Numbered from the stretch's first letter, positions 18,733 through 28,711 are shown. The stretch: DNA of 64,000 nt from CBFFRJ01 sp051486985 (GCF_051486985.1 NZ_JAHVDV010000005.1:124001-188000); one strand, 5' to 3'. The notes: generated from the sequence alone by a model not told the origin. Numbers and translations: made by a program.

Positions 18733-20487
18733 CGGACTGAACCAGCCAAGCCAGCGCAGCGGCCACGGATAACGATGACGTGCATCCTGCTGCGTTGCCT
18801 GAGCAATGCGTTCAAGTATCGTCTGCTTCAGCGTAGTCTGTCCTTCTTCATCCCACACTAATTGTGTCAGCAGGGGCAGCGCGTCCATTACATCTTCAAT
18901 CGCCCAGATTGAGAACTGCCCGGCTTGTACCGCGTCAAGCAGCGACTGGCTAAGGCTGAGATGACGTACATTTGCAACCGGAATGATAACCCCTTGCTTA
19001 CCATCCAGACCGCGGCTCTGGCAGACAGCAAAAAAGCCTTCAATTTTCTCGTTGAGTCCACCGACAGGCTGTGAACGACCGAACTGATCCACTGAGCCGG
19101 TGATGGCAATACTCTGCGTAACCGGTACCTCCGCGAGGGCGCTTATCAGCGCGCACAGTTCAGCCATTGAAGCACTGTCGCCATCAACTTCGCTGTAGGA
19201 TTGTTCAAAGGTGAGGGACGCGGAGAATGGGATCTGCTGTTCAAGGTCGAGCTCAGACATCAAAAATGCCTGCATAATCATCATGCCTTTCGCATGAATA
19301 TTGCCGCCCAGTTCAGCTTTGCGTTCAATGTCATTGAATTCACCATCGCCAATATGCACCACACAGCTGATGCGGGACGGCTCGCCAAAGGCGCGCGGAT
19401 GGCCCGGGAATTCGATAACCGAGAGCGCATTGATCTGTCCAACACGCTCGCCTTCCGTTTCAATGAGGATTTGCTCAAGCAAAATCTCATCCTGCATACG
19501 TTCAGCCAGATAACCTTCCCGCCACTCGCGCTGCGTAAGCATGGTAGTAAATTGTTCGGCGCTGAAGTGGTCACTCTCCGTCAGGGCAGCAACCTCCCGC
19601 AGCTGGCGCGTAAGCCAGAGGAAACAAAGCGGTAGCGTTTCCTGATCGCCGGTATAACGCACGGCCTCACGAATGAGCAACGGCCAGGCATCGGCGGCAG
19701 GAGAGGGGAGACCAGCCTGGTGCGCTATCAGCATTACCCACTGACACCAGAGCGCCATGGTATCCGCATCGATGATTTGCAGGCTGTCTTCATACTCGCT
19801 GTAGATGGACTGGGCCGCCAGTTCAGGCTCCATCTCCTGGAAATCTGCCAGTGAATCACGTTCGCCAACCAGAATAACGTTGAGCTCAAGCGGCATGGAG
19901 GGTACAGCGACAGGCAGAGGACGAGATTCATCAAATGAAACCCAGTCGAACCGGCGTCGGGCGATCATGGATTTGAGACGCATCCACAGTAATGGCTGGG
20001 CCAGAAGCGTGCGCAAAGAGATAACAAGAACGCCCCCGTTCGCCTCATGAACCAGGCCGGGCTGCAACGTTATCTGATTGTTGAACTGACGCACGCAACC
20101 AAACAACTGCTCCGCTTCAACCCAATCGGCGATGACCACCTGCTGTTTTCCGGCAAAGCGCGCCAATTGATCCCGTGCGGGTTCAAAAGTAACCGAGGAG
20201 CCGCTTACCTGGTAATCACCACCATAGATTTGCGTTGATTCAGGAAGTATATCCTGCACCGCCCCGGCGATAACGGCCAGGTATTCTGCTTCCTCTGGGG
20301 CTTTCACCAGCATGAAGCGGCTGTCAGATGACGGGTGCAGCAACTGCTCCAGTGCATACTGTAAACGGGGTTGGGTATCGCCAAGGAAGTAGACGGAGTC
20401 GTCGGATAAGTCGGCCTGACTGAATATGTCCTGGTGACTGGCTGTCTCAGGAGTCAGTTCATTCCATTCGAGTTTTGTAATGGTCAA
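18727..20487 (-). CDS. lonH: Lon-family protease homologue LonH (YcbZ)
   Basis: Putative Lon-type protease, poorly characterised. It has 586 residues like E. coli YcbZ. The C-terminal proteolytic domain has a likely Ser-Lys dyad: Ser438 in DGDSAS and Lys481 in GGLNEKIEG, 43 residues apart as in Lon (Ser679 and Lys722). The N-terminal part is AAA-like but degenerate; I see no clear Walker A. The last codons overlap the FadR site of fabA. It is divergent from matP. The function in the cell is not established. Confidence 0.93.
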   Translation of the reverse strand: MTITKLEWNELTPETASHQDIFSQADLSDDSVYFLGDTQPRLQYALEQLLHPSSDSRFMLVKAPEEAEYLAVIAGAVQDILPESTQIYGGDYQVSGSSVTFEPARDQLARFAGKQQVVIADWVEAEQLFGCVRQFNNQITLQPGLVHEANGGVLVISLRTLLAQPLLWMRLKSMIARRRFDWVSFDESRPLPVAVPSMPLELNVILVGERDSLADFQEMEPELAAQSIYSEYEDSLQIIDADTMALWCQWVMLIAHQAGLPSPAADAWPLLIREAVRYTGDQETLPLCFLWLTRQLREVAALTESDHFSAEQFTTMLTQREWREGYLAERMQDEILLEQILIETEGERVGQINALSVIEFPGHPRAFGEPSRISCVVHIGDGEFNDIERKAELGGNIHAKGMMIMQAFLMSELDLEQQIPFSASLTFEQSYSEVDGDSASMAELCALISALAEVPVTQSIAITGSVDQFGRSQPVGGLNEKIEGFFAVCQSRGLDGKQGVIIPVANVRHLSLSQSLLDAVQAGQFSIWAIEDVMDALPLLTQLVWDEEGQTTLKQTILERIAQATQQDARHRYPWPLRWLGWFSPN

Positions 20488-20670
20488 AGTCGTTTTTTTA
20501 GTCTGATGTAAAGGGCGGAATTATACCGTAAACGTCTGCACGGCACACACGGATTACACGTTTTCCTCGGGCAGAATTGCTGCGCTTATCTGCAGAATGT
20601 GATTTCTTTGCAGCAGACAAGGAAAAAACTGATATTCTGAAGAGAGTTACACGGTAACGCTGAGATCGCA

Positions 20671-21123
20671 ATGAAATATCAACAACTCGAAAACCTTGAA
20701 AGCGGCTGGAAATGGAAGTATCTGGTAAAGAAGCACCGGGAAGGTGAGCTTATCACACGATATGTTGAGGCCAGCGCTGCCAAAGATGCTGTCGATTTAT
20801 TGCTAACCCTCGAGCATGATCCCGTACAGGTGAATGCGTGGATAGAAAAGCATATCAACGCCTCTCTTATTAATCGCATGAAGCAAACCATTCGTGCCAG
20901 GCGTAAGCGTCATTTCAATGCTGAACACCAGCACACGCGAAAAAAATCTATCGATCTGGAATTTGTGGTCTGGCAGCGTCTTGCAGGGCTTGCACAACGT
21001 CGCGGTAAAACACTTTCCGAAACGGTGGTGCAACTGATTGAAGATGCCGAACATAAAGAAAAATACGCGACGACAATGTCATCGCTAAAGCACGATCTCC
21101 AGGCCTTACTGGGCAAAGAGTGA
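20671..21123 (+). CDS. matP: Macrodomain Ter protein MatP
   Basis: DNA-binding protein that organises the replication-terminus macrodomain by binding matS sites and links it to the divisome through ZapB. The 150 residues match E. coli. The N-terminal four-helix part (MKYQQLENLESGWKWKYLV) precedes a ribbon-helix-helix domain (SIDLEFVVWQRLAGLAQRRG) and a C-terminal coiled coil (TTMSSLKHDLQALLGKE) used for tetramerisation. Finding matP next to ompA fits the E. coli order. Confidence 0.97.
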   Translation: MKYQQLENLESGWKWKYLVKKHREGELITRYVEASAAKDAVDLLLTLEHDPVQVNAWIEKHINASLINRMKQTIRARRKRHFNAEHQHTRKKSIDLEFVVWQRLAGLAQRRGKTLSETVVQLIEDAEHKEKYATTMSSLKHDLQALLGKE

Positions 21124-21145
21124 GTCCCATTTACTAAAGACAATA

Positions 21146-21173
21146 AAAAACCCCGCCAGGCGGGGTTTTTTTT
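21146..21173. terminator. Bidirectional terminator between matP and ompA
   Basis: AAAAACCCCGC / GCGGGGTTTTT stem flanked by an A run on one side and a T run on the other, between convergent matP and ompA. Confidence 0.88.
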
Positions 21174-21185
21174 AGACGGTAAAAC

Positions 21186-22244
21186 TTAAGCCTGAGGCTG
21201 AGTTACAACGTCTTTGATACCTTTAACTTCGATCTCTACGCGACGGTCCGGCGCCAGGCAATCGATCAGCGCAGGGCGCGCTTTCACGTTGTCACAGGTG
21301 CTGCCAGTAACCGGGTTAGATTCACCCATGCCACGTGCGGAGATTTTGTTAGAAGGAATACCTTTAGAGATCAGGTAATCAACCACGGACTGAGCACGTT
21401 TCTCGGACAGACCCTGGTTGTAAGCGTCAGAACCGATACGGTCAGTGAAGCCCAGAACAACTACGGAACCGTCTTTCGGATCCAGGTTGCTCAGCTGGCT
21501 GTACATCTGATCCAGAGCCTGCTGGCCTTCAGGTTTCAGAGTTGCTTTGTTGAAGTTGAACAGAACGTCAGACTTCAGAGTGAAGTGCTTGGTCTGTACT
21601 TCTGGAGCCGGAGCCGGAGCCGGAGCAACAACTGGTGCTACGTCTTCCTGCTGGCCGAAACGGTAGGAAACACCAAGGCTCAGCAGACCGTTATCCTGAC
21701 GGGTGCCAACGGTGTTAGCATCACCGATGTTGTTAACCCACTGGTATTCCAGACGAGTAGCGATATCGCGGGTCATTGCCCACTCAACACCACCTGCGAA
21801 GACCGGAGATACGCCAGTGTCGTGATCTTTGAAGTGAGCGTCTGCAGCAGGAGCATTTGCTTTAGAGTCTGCACGCCATACCATACCACCCAGACGGGTG
21901 TAGATGTCCAGATCGTCTGCTACCGGGTAGCTCAGCTTAGCGGTCAGCTGTACGCCTTGAGCTTTAAAAGCGCCGTTTACGGTATCGCCTTTATACTCTT
22001 CGCGGCCCAGCCAGTCGTAGCCCATTTCGAAGCCAACATACGGGTTAACCTGATAGCCACCGAACGCGCCAGCACCCAGTTGGTTTTCATGAGTCGGGCC
22101 ATCGTTAGGAATGAAACCAGTATCATGGAACTGAGACCAGCCCAGTTTACCACCTGCATACCAGGTATTATCTTTCGGTGCGGCCTGCGCTACGGTAGCG
22201 AAACCAGCCAGTGCCACTGCAATCGCGATAGCTGTCTTTTTCAT
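21186..22244 (-). CDS. ompA: Outer membrane protein OmpA
   Basis: Abundant outer-membrane protein that anchors the membrane to peptidoglycan and serves as phage and colicin receptor. 352 residues start at MKKTAIAIAVALAGFATVAQ with cleavage after AQA. About 170 residues form the eight-stranded barrel, followed by the linker APAPAPAPE and the OmpA-like periplasmic domain containing NFNKATLKPEGQ and LGFTDRIGSDAYN, with the conserved Asp and Arg for diaminopimelate binding, plus the disulphide pair in TCDNVKARPALIDC. The frame is open 29 codons upstream, inside the known leader, so the ATG at 22244 is used. Confidence 0.98.
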   Translation of the reverse strand: MKKTAIAIAVALAGFATVAQAAPKDNTWYAGGKLGWSQFHDTGFIPNDGPTHENQLGAGAFGGYQVNPYVGFEMGYDWLGREEYKGDTVNGAFKAQGVQLTAKLSYPVADDLDIYTRLGGMVWRADSKANAPAADAHFKDHDTGVSPVFAGGVEWAMTRDIATRLEYQWVNNIGDANTVGTRQDNGLLSLGVSYRFGQQEDVAPVVAPAPAPAPEVQTKHFTLKSDVLFNFNKATLKPEGQQALDQMYSQLSNLDPKDGSVVVLGFTDRIGSDAYNQGLSEKRAQSVVDYLISKGIPSNKISARGMGESNPVTGSTCDNVKARPALIDCLAPDRRVEIEVKGIKDVVTQPQA

Positions 22245-22425
22245 TTTTTGCGCCTCGTTATCATCCAAAAATCGCCATGGAAATCTCGGAGAGAAATCAC
22301 GGTTAAATCCTTCACCGGGGGTCTTGCTCACTTATTACTCAGCAGATATCTTTTCGATATCTTTGGCTTATGCTGAGCACCCCTGGCGATGTAAAGTCTA
22401 CAACGTAGTTGGAAACTTACAAGTG
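22245..22425 (-). promoter_or_regulatory. ompA promoter and long 5' untranslated leader
   Basis: The minus strand from about 22387 reads GCCAGGGGTGCTCAGC, matching the start of the E. coli ompA transcript, preceded by TTGTAGACTTTACAT with the -10. The leader of about 140 nt includes GGTGAAGGATTTAACCGTG, conserved with E. coli, where the leader stabilises the mRNA and is the target of the small RNA MicA. The inner segment GATATCGAAAAGATATC can form a short hairpin. The rest of the gap to sulA (22426-22610) shows nothing I recognise. Confidence 0.75.
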
Positions 22426-22610
22426 TGAACTCCGTCAGGCATATGAAAAAAAAGGCTTTGTATACACAATATTTAACAATTCTGCGCAAGCAATCAGCAG
22501 TCGAAACGTCAAAAAAAGGGCGCAAACCATGACCTGGCGCGGTATTTAGCTGATAACAATGGAAATGATAACTCAAGTAAATTTAATGCCAGGATTTATC
22601 TTATTTTTAC

Positions 22611-23111
22611 TCAATGATACAAATTTGAATGAATTTTTACCCCGGAATGCTGTCTCGCATCCTGATGATCGCGTCTGACCGGACGCATAACAAACCCAAT
22701 AGCATTACCTTCTTCTGCCGCCTGTGCCAGCTGCTGATGCTCATCCTGCGTCAGTTCATCTGCATGCCACCCAATAACAACACTGTAATTTCCGGTGCGT
22801 AAGGCGCGAATCATGGATTCCAGCGTCAGGCTCGGTGAGAGCTGGTTAATCTGCATCACTTTTGTAAGTGGCAATCCCGCAGACTGTACCCATTCGCGGC
22901 TCAATTTTTGCTGAGGCGTTAACCAAAGCTGCCAGCGTGACTGTTGACCAAGCTGTTGCAATAAAGGCAATAACAGTAATTGCGTCATTCCGGGCTGGTC
23001 TTCGCGATAGACCACTTCACTGATGAGCCCTGTAGAGACATTATGAGCATTCGCGTGAGGCGCGGAAATAAATTGTGTTGAACGATTTGCACGGCTTAGT
23101 GAGTGGTACAT
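22611..23111 (-). CDS. sulA: SOS cell division inhibitor SulA
   Basis: Binds FtsZ and blocks septation during DNA damage; degraded by Lon. Start MYHSLSRANRST at 23111 gives 166 residues (E. coli 169). A TTG two codons upstream is possible but less likely. The conserved core TAGLISEVVYRE is present here as TGLISEVVYRED, with LLLPLLQQLGQQSRWQLWLT and RALRTGNYSVVIGW. The C-terminal Lon recognition end KIHSNLYH is intact. The N-terminal 25 residues are divergent, as is usual between genera. A LexA box lies 24 bp upstream. Confidence 0.96.
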   Translation of the reverse strand: MYHSLSRANRSTQFISAPHANAHNVSTGLISEVVYREDQPGMTQLLLLPLLQQLGQQSRWQLWLTPQQKLSREWVQSAGLPLTKVMQINQLSPSLTLESMIRALRTGNYSVVIGWHADELTQDEHQQLAQAAEEGNAIGFVMRPVRRDHQDARQHSGVKIHSNLYH

Positions 23112-23134
23112 GATCAACCCAGCCCTAGTAGTTA

Positions 23135-23150
23135 CTGTATGTTTATACAG
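23135..23150 (-). promoter_or_regulatory. LexA box of sulA
   Basis: CTGTATGTTTATACAG conforms to CTG-N10-CAG with near-perfect symmetry, immediately upstream of sulA. Confidence 0.92.
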
Positions 23151-23327
23151 TAACCCTCAGGCGTTTAAAGATCAACCTCATTTTCTGAAAGAGCCTCGCA
23201 TTTTTGTGGCCTGATAGAGCGCAGTAATAAAATTCGCTTGCTGAGTGGCGCACACTTCCCTATGTTCCTGAGTAACGGATCCGTTAACTAAGATGCTGTT
23301 TTAGACCATGATTTAAAAGGAATAATC

Positions 23328-23948
23328 ATGAAAAGCATATCCTATCAGAGGATCTATTTATCTCAGGAATATCTTGCAACACTGGGGGATATTCGATCCC
23401 GCGCCCTTTTCGGGGGATACAGTCTCTCTGTCGATGATGTCGTGTTTGCCATGGTGGCGAATGGAGAGTTGTATCTGCGCATGTGCGAAGAAAGTGCATC
23501 TTATACAGTGAAACGACAATCACCGTTGCTGACGTATAAAAAGCGTGGACGTCAGGTGTCACTTAACTATTATTTTGTGGATGAACATCTCTGGCACGAC
23601 AGAGCCATGCTGGTCCGGCTCTCCTCATATTCCCTGAATGCCGCGCGCTCAGAAGCACAGCAGAAAAGAGCGGTTCTGCGCTTAAAGGATTTACCCAACC
23701 TCACCTTTCAGCTTGAGACCTTACTTTGCGAAGCAGGGGTCAGGGACCCGACGATGTTACGCATGTTGGGGGCAAAAGCATGCTGGTTACGCATGAAAAA
23801 GAGGAACAAAAATCTGGGTGTTAAAGTGTTACTGGCCCTCGAAGGGGCCATCTTTGGCATGCATGAAGCGGCGCTGCCTGCATGCCGGCGAAAGGAACTT
23901 ATCGACTGGTTCAATACGCTCGACAGCAAAGCATGGGAGCCGCGTTAA
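23328..23948 (+). CDS. sxy: Competence regulator Sxy (TfoX)
   Basis: Co-regulator that works with CRP at CRP-S sites to turn on DNA uptake genes. 206 residues (E. coli 209). An N-terminal TfoX domain (LGDIRSRALFGGYSLSVDDV) is followed by the C-terminal TfoX domain (LKDLPNL through MLRMLGAKACWL). The ATG follows AAAGGA. It is divergent from sulA and overlaps the stop of convergent yccS by 4 bp (23945-23948). Confidence 0.95.
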   Translation: MKSISYQRIYLSQEYLATLGDIRSRALFGGYSLSVDDVVFAMVANGELYLRMCEESASYTVKRQSPLLTYKKRGRQVSLNYYFVDEHLWHDRAMLVRLSSYSLNAARSEAQQKRAVLRLKDLPNLTFQLETLLCEAGVRDPTMLRMLGAKACWLRMKKRNKNLGVKVLLALEGAIFGMHEAALPACRRKELIDWFNTLDSKAWEPR

Positions 23949-26071
23949 ACCAGCTGCTGACGTAAGTAACACATTTCCGGTAACAGGGATATCAGTAAGC
24001 CAATCTGTTGCAATACCAGAGGCTCTTTGCTGTCAGGCCTGGGCTCAAGATGCTTAATTCGCCGTGAGAGGTCTGCCAGCGTTAACTGCACGCGCTCCTC
24101 ATCGGCAGGCTGATGATGGAGCGCATCGTCCACGTAACAGACAGCATCGTCCAGCAGCCGAAGAATTGCCGGGTGCGTTAGCTGTTCCCGATGAGCCCCA
24201 AGGGCAGAAATATAACTGATAAAAGTATGGTTCAGGCACAGCAAGCGGAAGGCAACATCGCGCTGCTCGGCAGAGGTTCCCGGTTCTGACGCCATATTGG
24301 AGACAACAGAAGCCAGTTCTGCATCGCGGTTGTAGGCGCTACGACGGGCAATACGATAAGCCAGACGGTTATCCCGTCCCTGGTGGTACTGCTCCAGAAT
24401 GGCATCGAGGTAGCGACAGTTGGCATTTACGGCCTGTTCCGTGACCCGCTTAAGGTTACGAAAACGCCAGTCGGGCCAGATAAAACTCACCGCCGCCCAG
24501 GCAATCGCACACCCTATCAACGTATCGATAACGCGAGGTATGGCAACTTCAAATCCTTCGCCAAGCAAGTTAAAGCACAGTAAAACCAGAAGGGTGATGA
24601 ACATCGTTGCCTGAGCATACTGCACAAGGCGAAAAGCAAAAAAGAGCACACCTGTAATAACGATGAGGATGAGTTGCCCTTCGAGCGAGGGGACGAAATA
24701 GAGTACCGGCAAACCCAGCGCGACACCGGCCAGCGTACCAATGATGCGTAGCGTCAGGCGATGCCGTGTGGCGTTATAGTTGGGCTGACATACAAACAGG
24801 CTGGTGAGCAATATCCAGTAGCCATGATGCAAACCCAGGGCCTGGATAACCCCATAACCCACGCACAATACAACAGACATACGTACCGCATGGCGGAATA
24901 GCGCCGATTCCGGCGTCAGATTGCTGCGTAAACGTAAGCAGATGTCGCTCAGTCCGTGCAGACTATCATCCGCCAGCAGGTTCTCGGTTTCATTTGACGC
25001 AGAGATGTGCGCCTGCCCGGACTCAATTGTGGCAAGTTGGGCATCTATAGCCCGCAGGTTGTCCAGCAGAAAACCCAGCGCTTTAAGCTGTTCATGCGAT
25101 GTTGTACCACCGGCGCGGATCCTGTCCAGAGCGGCATCGAGATGAACAAAGGCACGCTCAAAACGCGTGTCGTGCTGGTAAGGCGTACGCAGCAGAATGG
25201 CCCGTGCCAGGTGAGCGCAGGCCAGCGACTGTTGCGATATCAACCGCTGAAAACGAAACATGACGTCGCTGTAGCGAAAATGCTCACGTAGCGCCTGGTA
25301 CTGAATATGCGACGAACTGGCACGTTCGTGAATATCCTGAGCGACAAAATAGTAGCGCAGCGTTCTGCGGGTTCCGCGCTGGCCTCTGTCACCGCGAAGG
25401 CGCGTCAGTAGTGAGGCTTTAGTCTGATTCAGCGTCGTGACCAACTGACCATTCGCCAGCGCCAGTTCATATAAGGGTGCCTGACTTTCATCCTCCAGGT
25501 CAGGATCAAACAGGCGGGATTTGAGCTCAAGGTAATGCGAAAGCTGTTCATAACAGCGCGCCAGGTTGTCCTGCAGGGGACGGATAGGAAAAACCAGATG
25601 GCCTGCCAGAGTGAGCAGGTTAAACCAGACGGCGCCTGCAAGAAGCAGCAAAGGCTGCTGATACCAGATGCTATAAAGTGACGTCCCAAGCATAGTGTAG
25701 ATGGCAATCAGTAGCGCGCCAAAAGCAATGGTGGCGTAACGCTGGCCCAGCCCTCCCAGCAAAATAAACCCGATCGTGGACAGGACAAGTCCAGGAGCAA
25801 ACAGCCAGGGCCAGGGGAAAAGTAACTCGACTGAGGCCGACGCAATAAAAAAAGAGATCAGGGTGATAATGAGATTACGCAACCGCCCGGTGAGTCTGTC
25901 ATCGAGGTCAGCCAGCGCGGCTGCAACCACACCAAGCGTCAGTGGGATGGTTAGCTTAACATCGCCCACAAGCCAGGGCAGGGCTGCAGCCCCACACAGA
26001 GCGATAAAAATGCGCACGTTATACAGCCAGGCACTGTTCCATGTATACCGGCGCAGAAGGGGACTTAACAT
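23945..26071 (-). CDS. yccS: YccS family inner membrane protein
   Basis: Integral membrane protein of the FUSC (aromatic acid exporter-like) superfamily; substrate not established. About 708 residues from MLSPLLRRYTWNSAW; an in-frame GTG two codons upstream gives the longer form. Two hydrophobic blocks of about six helices each (residues about 18-150 and 390-520) are separated by a cytoplasmic region containing RGDRGQRGTRRTLRYYFVAQ. A C-terminal cytoplasmic tail follows. yccF starts 16 bp upstream in the same direction, so the two probably form an operon. Confidence 0.93.
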   Translation of the reverse strand: MLSPLLRRYTWNSAWLYNVRIFIALCGAAALPWLVGDVKLTIPLTLGVVAAALADLDDRLTGRLRNLIITLISFFIASASVELLFPWPWLFAPGLVLSTIGFILLGGLGQRYATIAFGALLIAIYTMLGTSLYSIWYQQPLLLLAGAVWFNLLTLAGHLVFPIRPLQDNLARCYEQLSHYLELKSRLFDPDLEDESQAPLYELALANGQLVTTLNQTKASLLTRLRGDRGQRGTRRTLRYYFVAQDIHERASSSHIQYQALREHFRYSDVMFRFQRLISQQSLACAHLARAILLRTPYQHDTRFERAFVHLDAALDRIRAGGTTSHEQLKALGFLLDNLRAIDAQLATIESGQAHISASNETENLLADDSLHGLSDICLRLRSNLTPESALFRHAVRMSVVLCVGYGVIQALGLHHGYWILLTSLFVCQPNYNATRHRLTLRIIGTLAGVALGLPVLYFVPSLEGQLILIVITGVLFFAFRLVQYAQATMFITLLVLLCFNLLGEGFEVAIPRVIDTLIGCAIAWAAVSFIWPDWRFRNLKRVTEQAVNANCRYLDAILEQYHQGRDNRLAYRIARRSAYNRDAELASVVSNMASEPGTSAEQRDVAFRLLCLNHTFISYISALGAHREQLTHPAILRLLDDAVCYVDDALHHQPADEERVQLTLADLSRRIKHLEPRPDSKEPLVLQQIGLLISLLPEMCYLRQQLV

Positions 26072-26086
26072 AAACACAACATCCTG

Positions 26087-26533
26087 TTAAGGAAAACGCC
26101 GACGGGCGTTGGCTTCACGCGCGGCGCGAGCGACCTCGACGGAGACCACGCGACGTCCTACGGGCCAGAGAGCAATGGCGGCGATTTTGAAATTCGCCAC
26201 CCCTACCGGGATGCCAATGAGGGTAATGCACTGCGTGATACCTGCCACAATGTGCATGATGCATAACCACCAGCCGAACAGCACAAACCACACCAGATTG
26301 AGCACGGTTCCGCCGGCATTGCGCAATGAACTTTTGCCTTCGGGATCAAGTTCGTCAACATGGATAGCTTCGTTGCCCCAGGGAACCAACGACAGCCGGG
26401 TGATTTCCCAGCAGGAGCGGGTCAGGGGAAGTGTAATAACCAGCATGACGCTAAAAACAGTGGCTATCAGCCAGCCCAGTGTGGTTGCAAATCCGCCAAG
26501 CACAAAATTCAGAATATTCAAAACGGTACGCAT
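26087..26533 (-). CDS. yccF: YccF inner membrane protein (DUF307)
   Basis: Small inner-membrane protein of unknown function. 148 residues from MRTVLNILNFVLGGF, as in E. coli. Two YccF repeats are visible: NFVLGGFATTLGWLIATVFS and NLVWFVLFGWWLCIMHI, each with paired hydrophobic helices, and the conserved IPVGVANFKIAAIALWPVGR near the C terminus. The first eight codons of the longer frame are unlikely to be translated. Confidence 0.93.
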   Translation of the reverse strand: MRTVLNILNFVLGGFATTLGWLIATVFSVMLVITLPLTRSCWEITRLSLVPWGNEAIHVDELDPEGKSSLRNAGGTVLNLVWFVLFGWWLCIMHIVAGITQCITLIGIPVGVANFKIAAIALWPVGRRVVSVEVARAAREANARRRFP

Positions 26534-26653
26534 AATACCTCGCTGTAATCCATCCACTGAATGTTTTGGTCAATTGTAATGATTTTTTAAACTGGAGCAC
26601 GTTTTCTCTGGCGGTTACACTGAGAATCACAGTCAGCTGAGAAACGATGTGTG

Positions 26654-28708
26654 ATGGAACTAAAAGCAACTTCATTAGGAAAACGTCTGGCGCAGCATCC
26701 TTACGATCGCATTGCACTACTCCATGCCGGGGTGAAAGTTTCCGGCGATAAGCATGAATATTTGATTCCCTTCAACCAGTTACTTTCCATAGCGTGTAAG
26801 CGTGGGCTGGTCTGGGGAGAGCTCGAATTTGTGCTGGCGAATGATAAAGTAGTCCGTCTGCACGGTACGGAGTGGGCCGAAACCCAACGTTTCTATCAAC
26901 ATCTTGATGAACGCTGGCAAAGCTGGAGCGCAGAAATGAGCGACGTAGCGGCCGGTGTGCTCAGTGCGCAACTGGAGGCCATTACCGCCCGGGTTAATCA
27001 CGGCGGCTGGCTGACGCGTTCCCGACTGGCCGGGTTAAAACAAGAAATTATCGAAGCGTTTGATGCGCTGCCTGTACCGCAACGCCGCCTTGTCTCTTTC
27101 GATAACTGCCGTGAGCTCTGGCAGCAGTGCCAGGCATGGTTGCAGGATACTGAAGCGCGTCGGGCTGAGCATAACCAGGCATGGACAGCGAAGATGCTCG
27201 CGGAGTATGCCCCTTTTTTCAATGATATTGAATCTTCCCCTCTTAACCCCGCCCAGGCGCGGGCGGTGGTCAACGGAGAGCGTTCCCTGTTGGTACTTGC
27301 CGGGGCTGGCAGCGGAAAAACCTCCGTGCTGGTCGCTCGCGCAGGCTGGCTGCTGGCCCGCGGTGAAGCCTCTCCCGAACAGATATTGCTGCTGGCCTTT
27401 GGGCGAAAAGCCGCACGTGAGATGGATGACCGTATCCGTGAACGCCTGCATACCGAGGACATTACGGCGCGTACCTTCCATGCGCTTGCGTTGTCCATTA
27501 TCCAGCAGGGTGGGAAAAAAGCGCCCACCATCAGTGAACTGGAAAGTAATACCTCAGCGAGGGAGGCTTTACTGACCAGCACATGGCAGAGACAGTGCGC
27601 TGAGAAAAAATCTCAGGCCAATGGCTGGCGGCAGTGGCTCAGTGAAGAGTTAGACTGGGCGTTGCCGGAGGGAGATTTCTGGAATGATAAAAAGGTGCAG
27701 AAGCGTATTGCGGGGCGCCTGGATCGCTGGATAAGCCTCATCCGTATGCATGGCGCAGGTCAGGCAGAGATGATTGAAGCGGCGCCGGAGTCCATTCGTG
27801 CCCTTTTCAGCAAACGTATTAAGCTGCTGTCCCCGCTACTGAAAGCCTGGAAAGCGGCCCTGAAAGCGGAAAACGCAGTGGATTTCCCCGGATTAATTCA
27901 CCAGGCCGTGGCGGTGCTGGAAAAAGGACGCTTTGTAAGTCCCTGGAAACATATCCTGGTGGATGAATTTCAGGATATCTCTCCACAGCGTGCGGCGCTG
28001 CTTGCGGCATTACGTCGGCAGAATTCAGAAACCACCTTGTTTGCTGTCGGGGATGACTGGCAGGCCATCTACCGCTTCAGTGGGGCGCAGCTTTCGCTCA
28101 CGACCGCGTTTCACGATGCTTTCGGGGAAGGGGATCTCTGCGCGCTGGATACTACCTATCGCTTCAATGGTCGGATTGGCGAAGTCGCCAACGGATTTAT
28201 CCAGCAGAACCCGCACCAACTGGCGAAGCCGTTAAACAGCATCAGGGCGGGCGACAAGAATGCGGTGATGTTACTGGCGGATGACCAACTGGATGCGCTG
28301 TTTGACAAGCTCAGCGGGTTTGCCACCCCCGACGATCGCATTCTGGTGCTGGCGCGTTATCACCATAGTAAGCCGGTCAGTCTCGACAAAGCCGCAACGC
28401 GCTGGCCCAGGTTAAATCTTGATTTTATGACCATTCATGCCAGTAAAGGGCAGCAGGCGGAATATGTCATTGTGCTCGGTCTTCATGACGGGCAGGATGG
28501 TTTCCCGGCTCCCGCGCGCGAGTCACTGATTGAAAAAGCCCTGCTGCCCGTGCCGGAAGATTTCCCTGATGCGGAAGAGCGACGTTTACTTTATGTGGCG
28601 CTGACGCGGGCCAAAAAGCGCGTATGGGTACTCTTTGATAAGGCAAACCCCTCGCGATTTGTTGAGGCATTAAAAAAGCAGAATGTTCAGGTAGCCCGAA
28701 AGCCATGA
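26654..28708 (+). CDS. helD: DNA helicase IV
   Basis: Superfamily 1 3'-5' DNA helicase. 684 residues from the ATG at 26654; a GTG one codon upstream is ignored. An N-terminal domain of about 190 residues precedes the helicase core with Walker A GAGSGKT (about residues 216-222), Walker B VDEFQD, motif III GDDWQAIYRFSGAQ, then MTIHASKGQQAEYV and the last motif LLYVALTRAKKRVW. Divergent from yccF. A hairpin follows the stop. Confidence 0.97.
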   Translation: MELKATSLGKRLAQHPYDRIALLHAGVKVSGDKHEYLIPFNQLLSIACKRGLVWGELEFVLANDKVVRLHGTEWAETQRFYQHLDERWQSWSAEMSDVAAGVLSAQLEAITARVNHGGWLTRSRLAGLKQEIIEAFDALPVPQRRLVSFDNCRELWQQCQAWLQDTEARRAEHNQAWTAKMLAEYAPFFNDIESSPLNPAQARAVVNGERSLLVLAGAGSGKTSVLVARAGWLLARGEASPEQILLLAFGRKAAREMDDRIRERLHTEDITARTFHALALSIIQQGGKKAPTISELESNTSAREALLTSTWQRQCAEKKSQANGWRQWLSEELDWALPEGDFWNDKKVQKRIAGRLDRWISLIRMHGAGQAEMIEAAPESIRALFSKRIKLLSPLLKAWKAALKAENAVDFPGLIHQAVAVLEKGRFVSPWKHILVDEFQDISPQRAALLAALRRQNSETTLFAVGDDWQAIYRFSGAQLSLTTAFHDAFGEGDLCALDTTYRFNGRIGEVANGFIQQNPHQLAKPLNSIRAGDKNAVMLLADDQLDALFDKLSGFATPDDRILVLARYHHSKPVSLDKAATRWPRLNLDFMTIHASKGQQAEYVIVLGLHDGQDGFPAPARESLIEKALLPVPEDFPDAEERRLLYVALTRAKKRVWVLFDKANPSRFVEALKKQNVQVARKP

Positions 28709-28711
28709 GAG

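Noticed and set aside
21585..22376. 263-codon plus-strand frame
   Set aside because: Shadow of ompA, extended by its codon bias.
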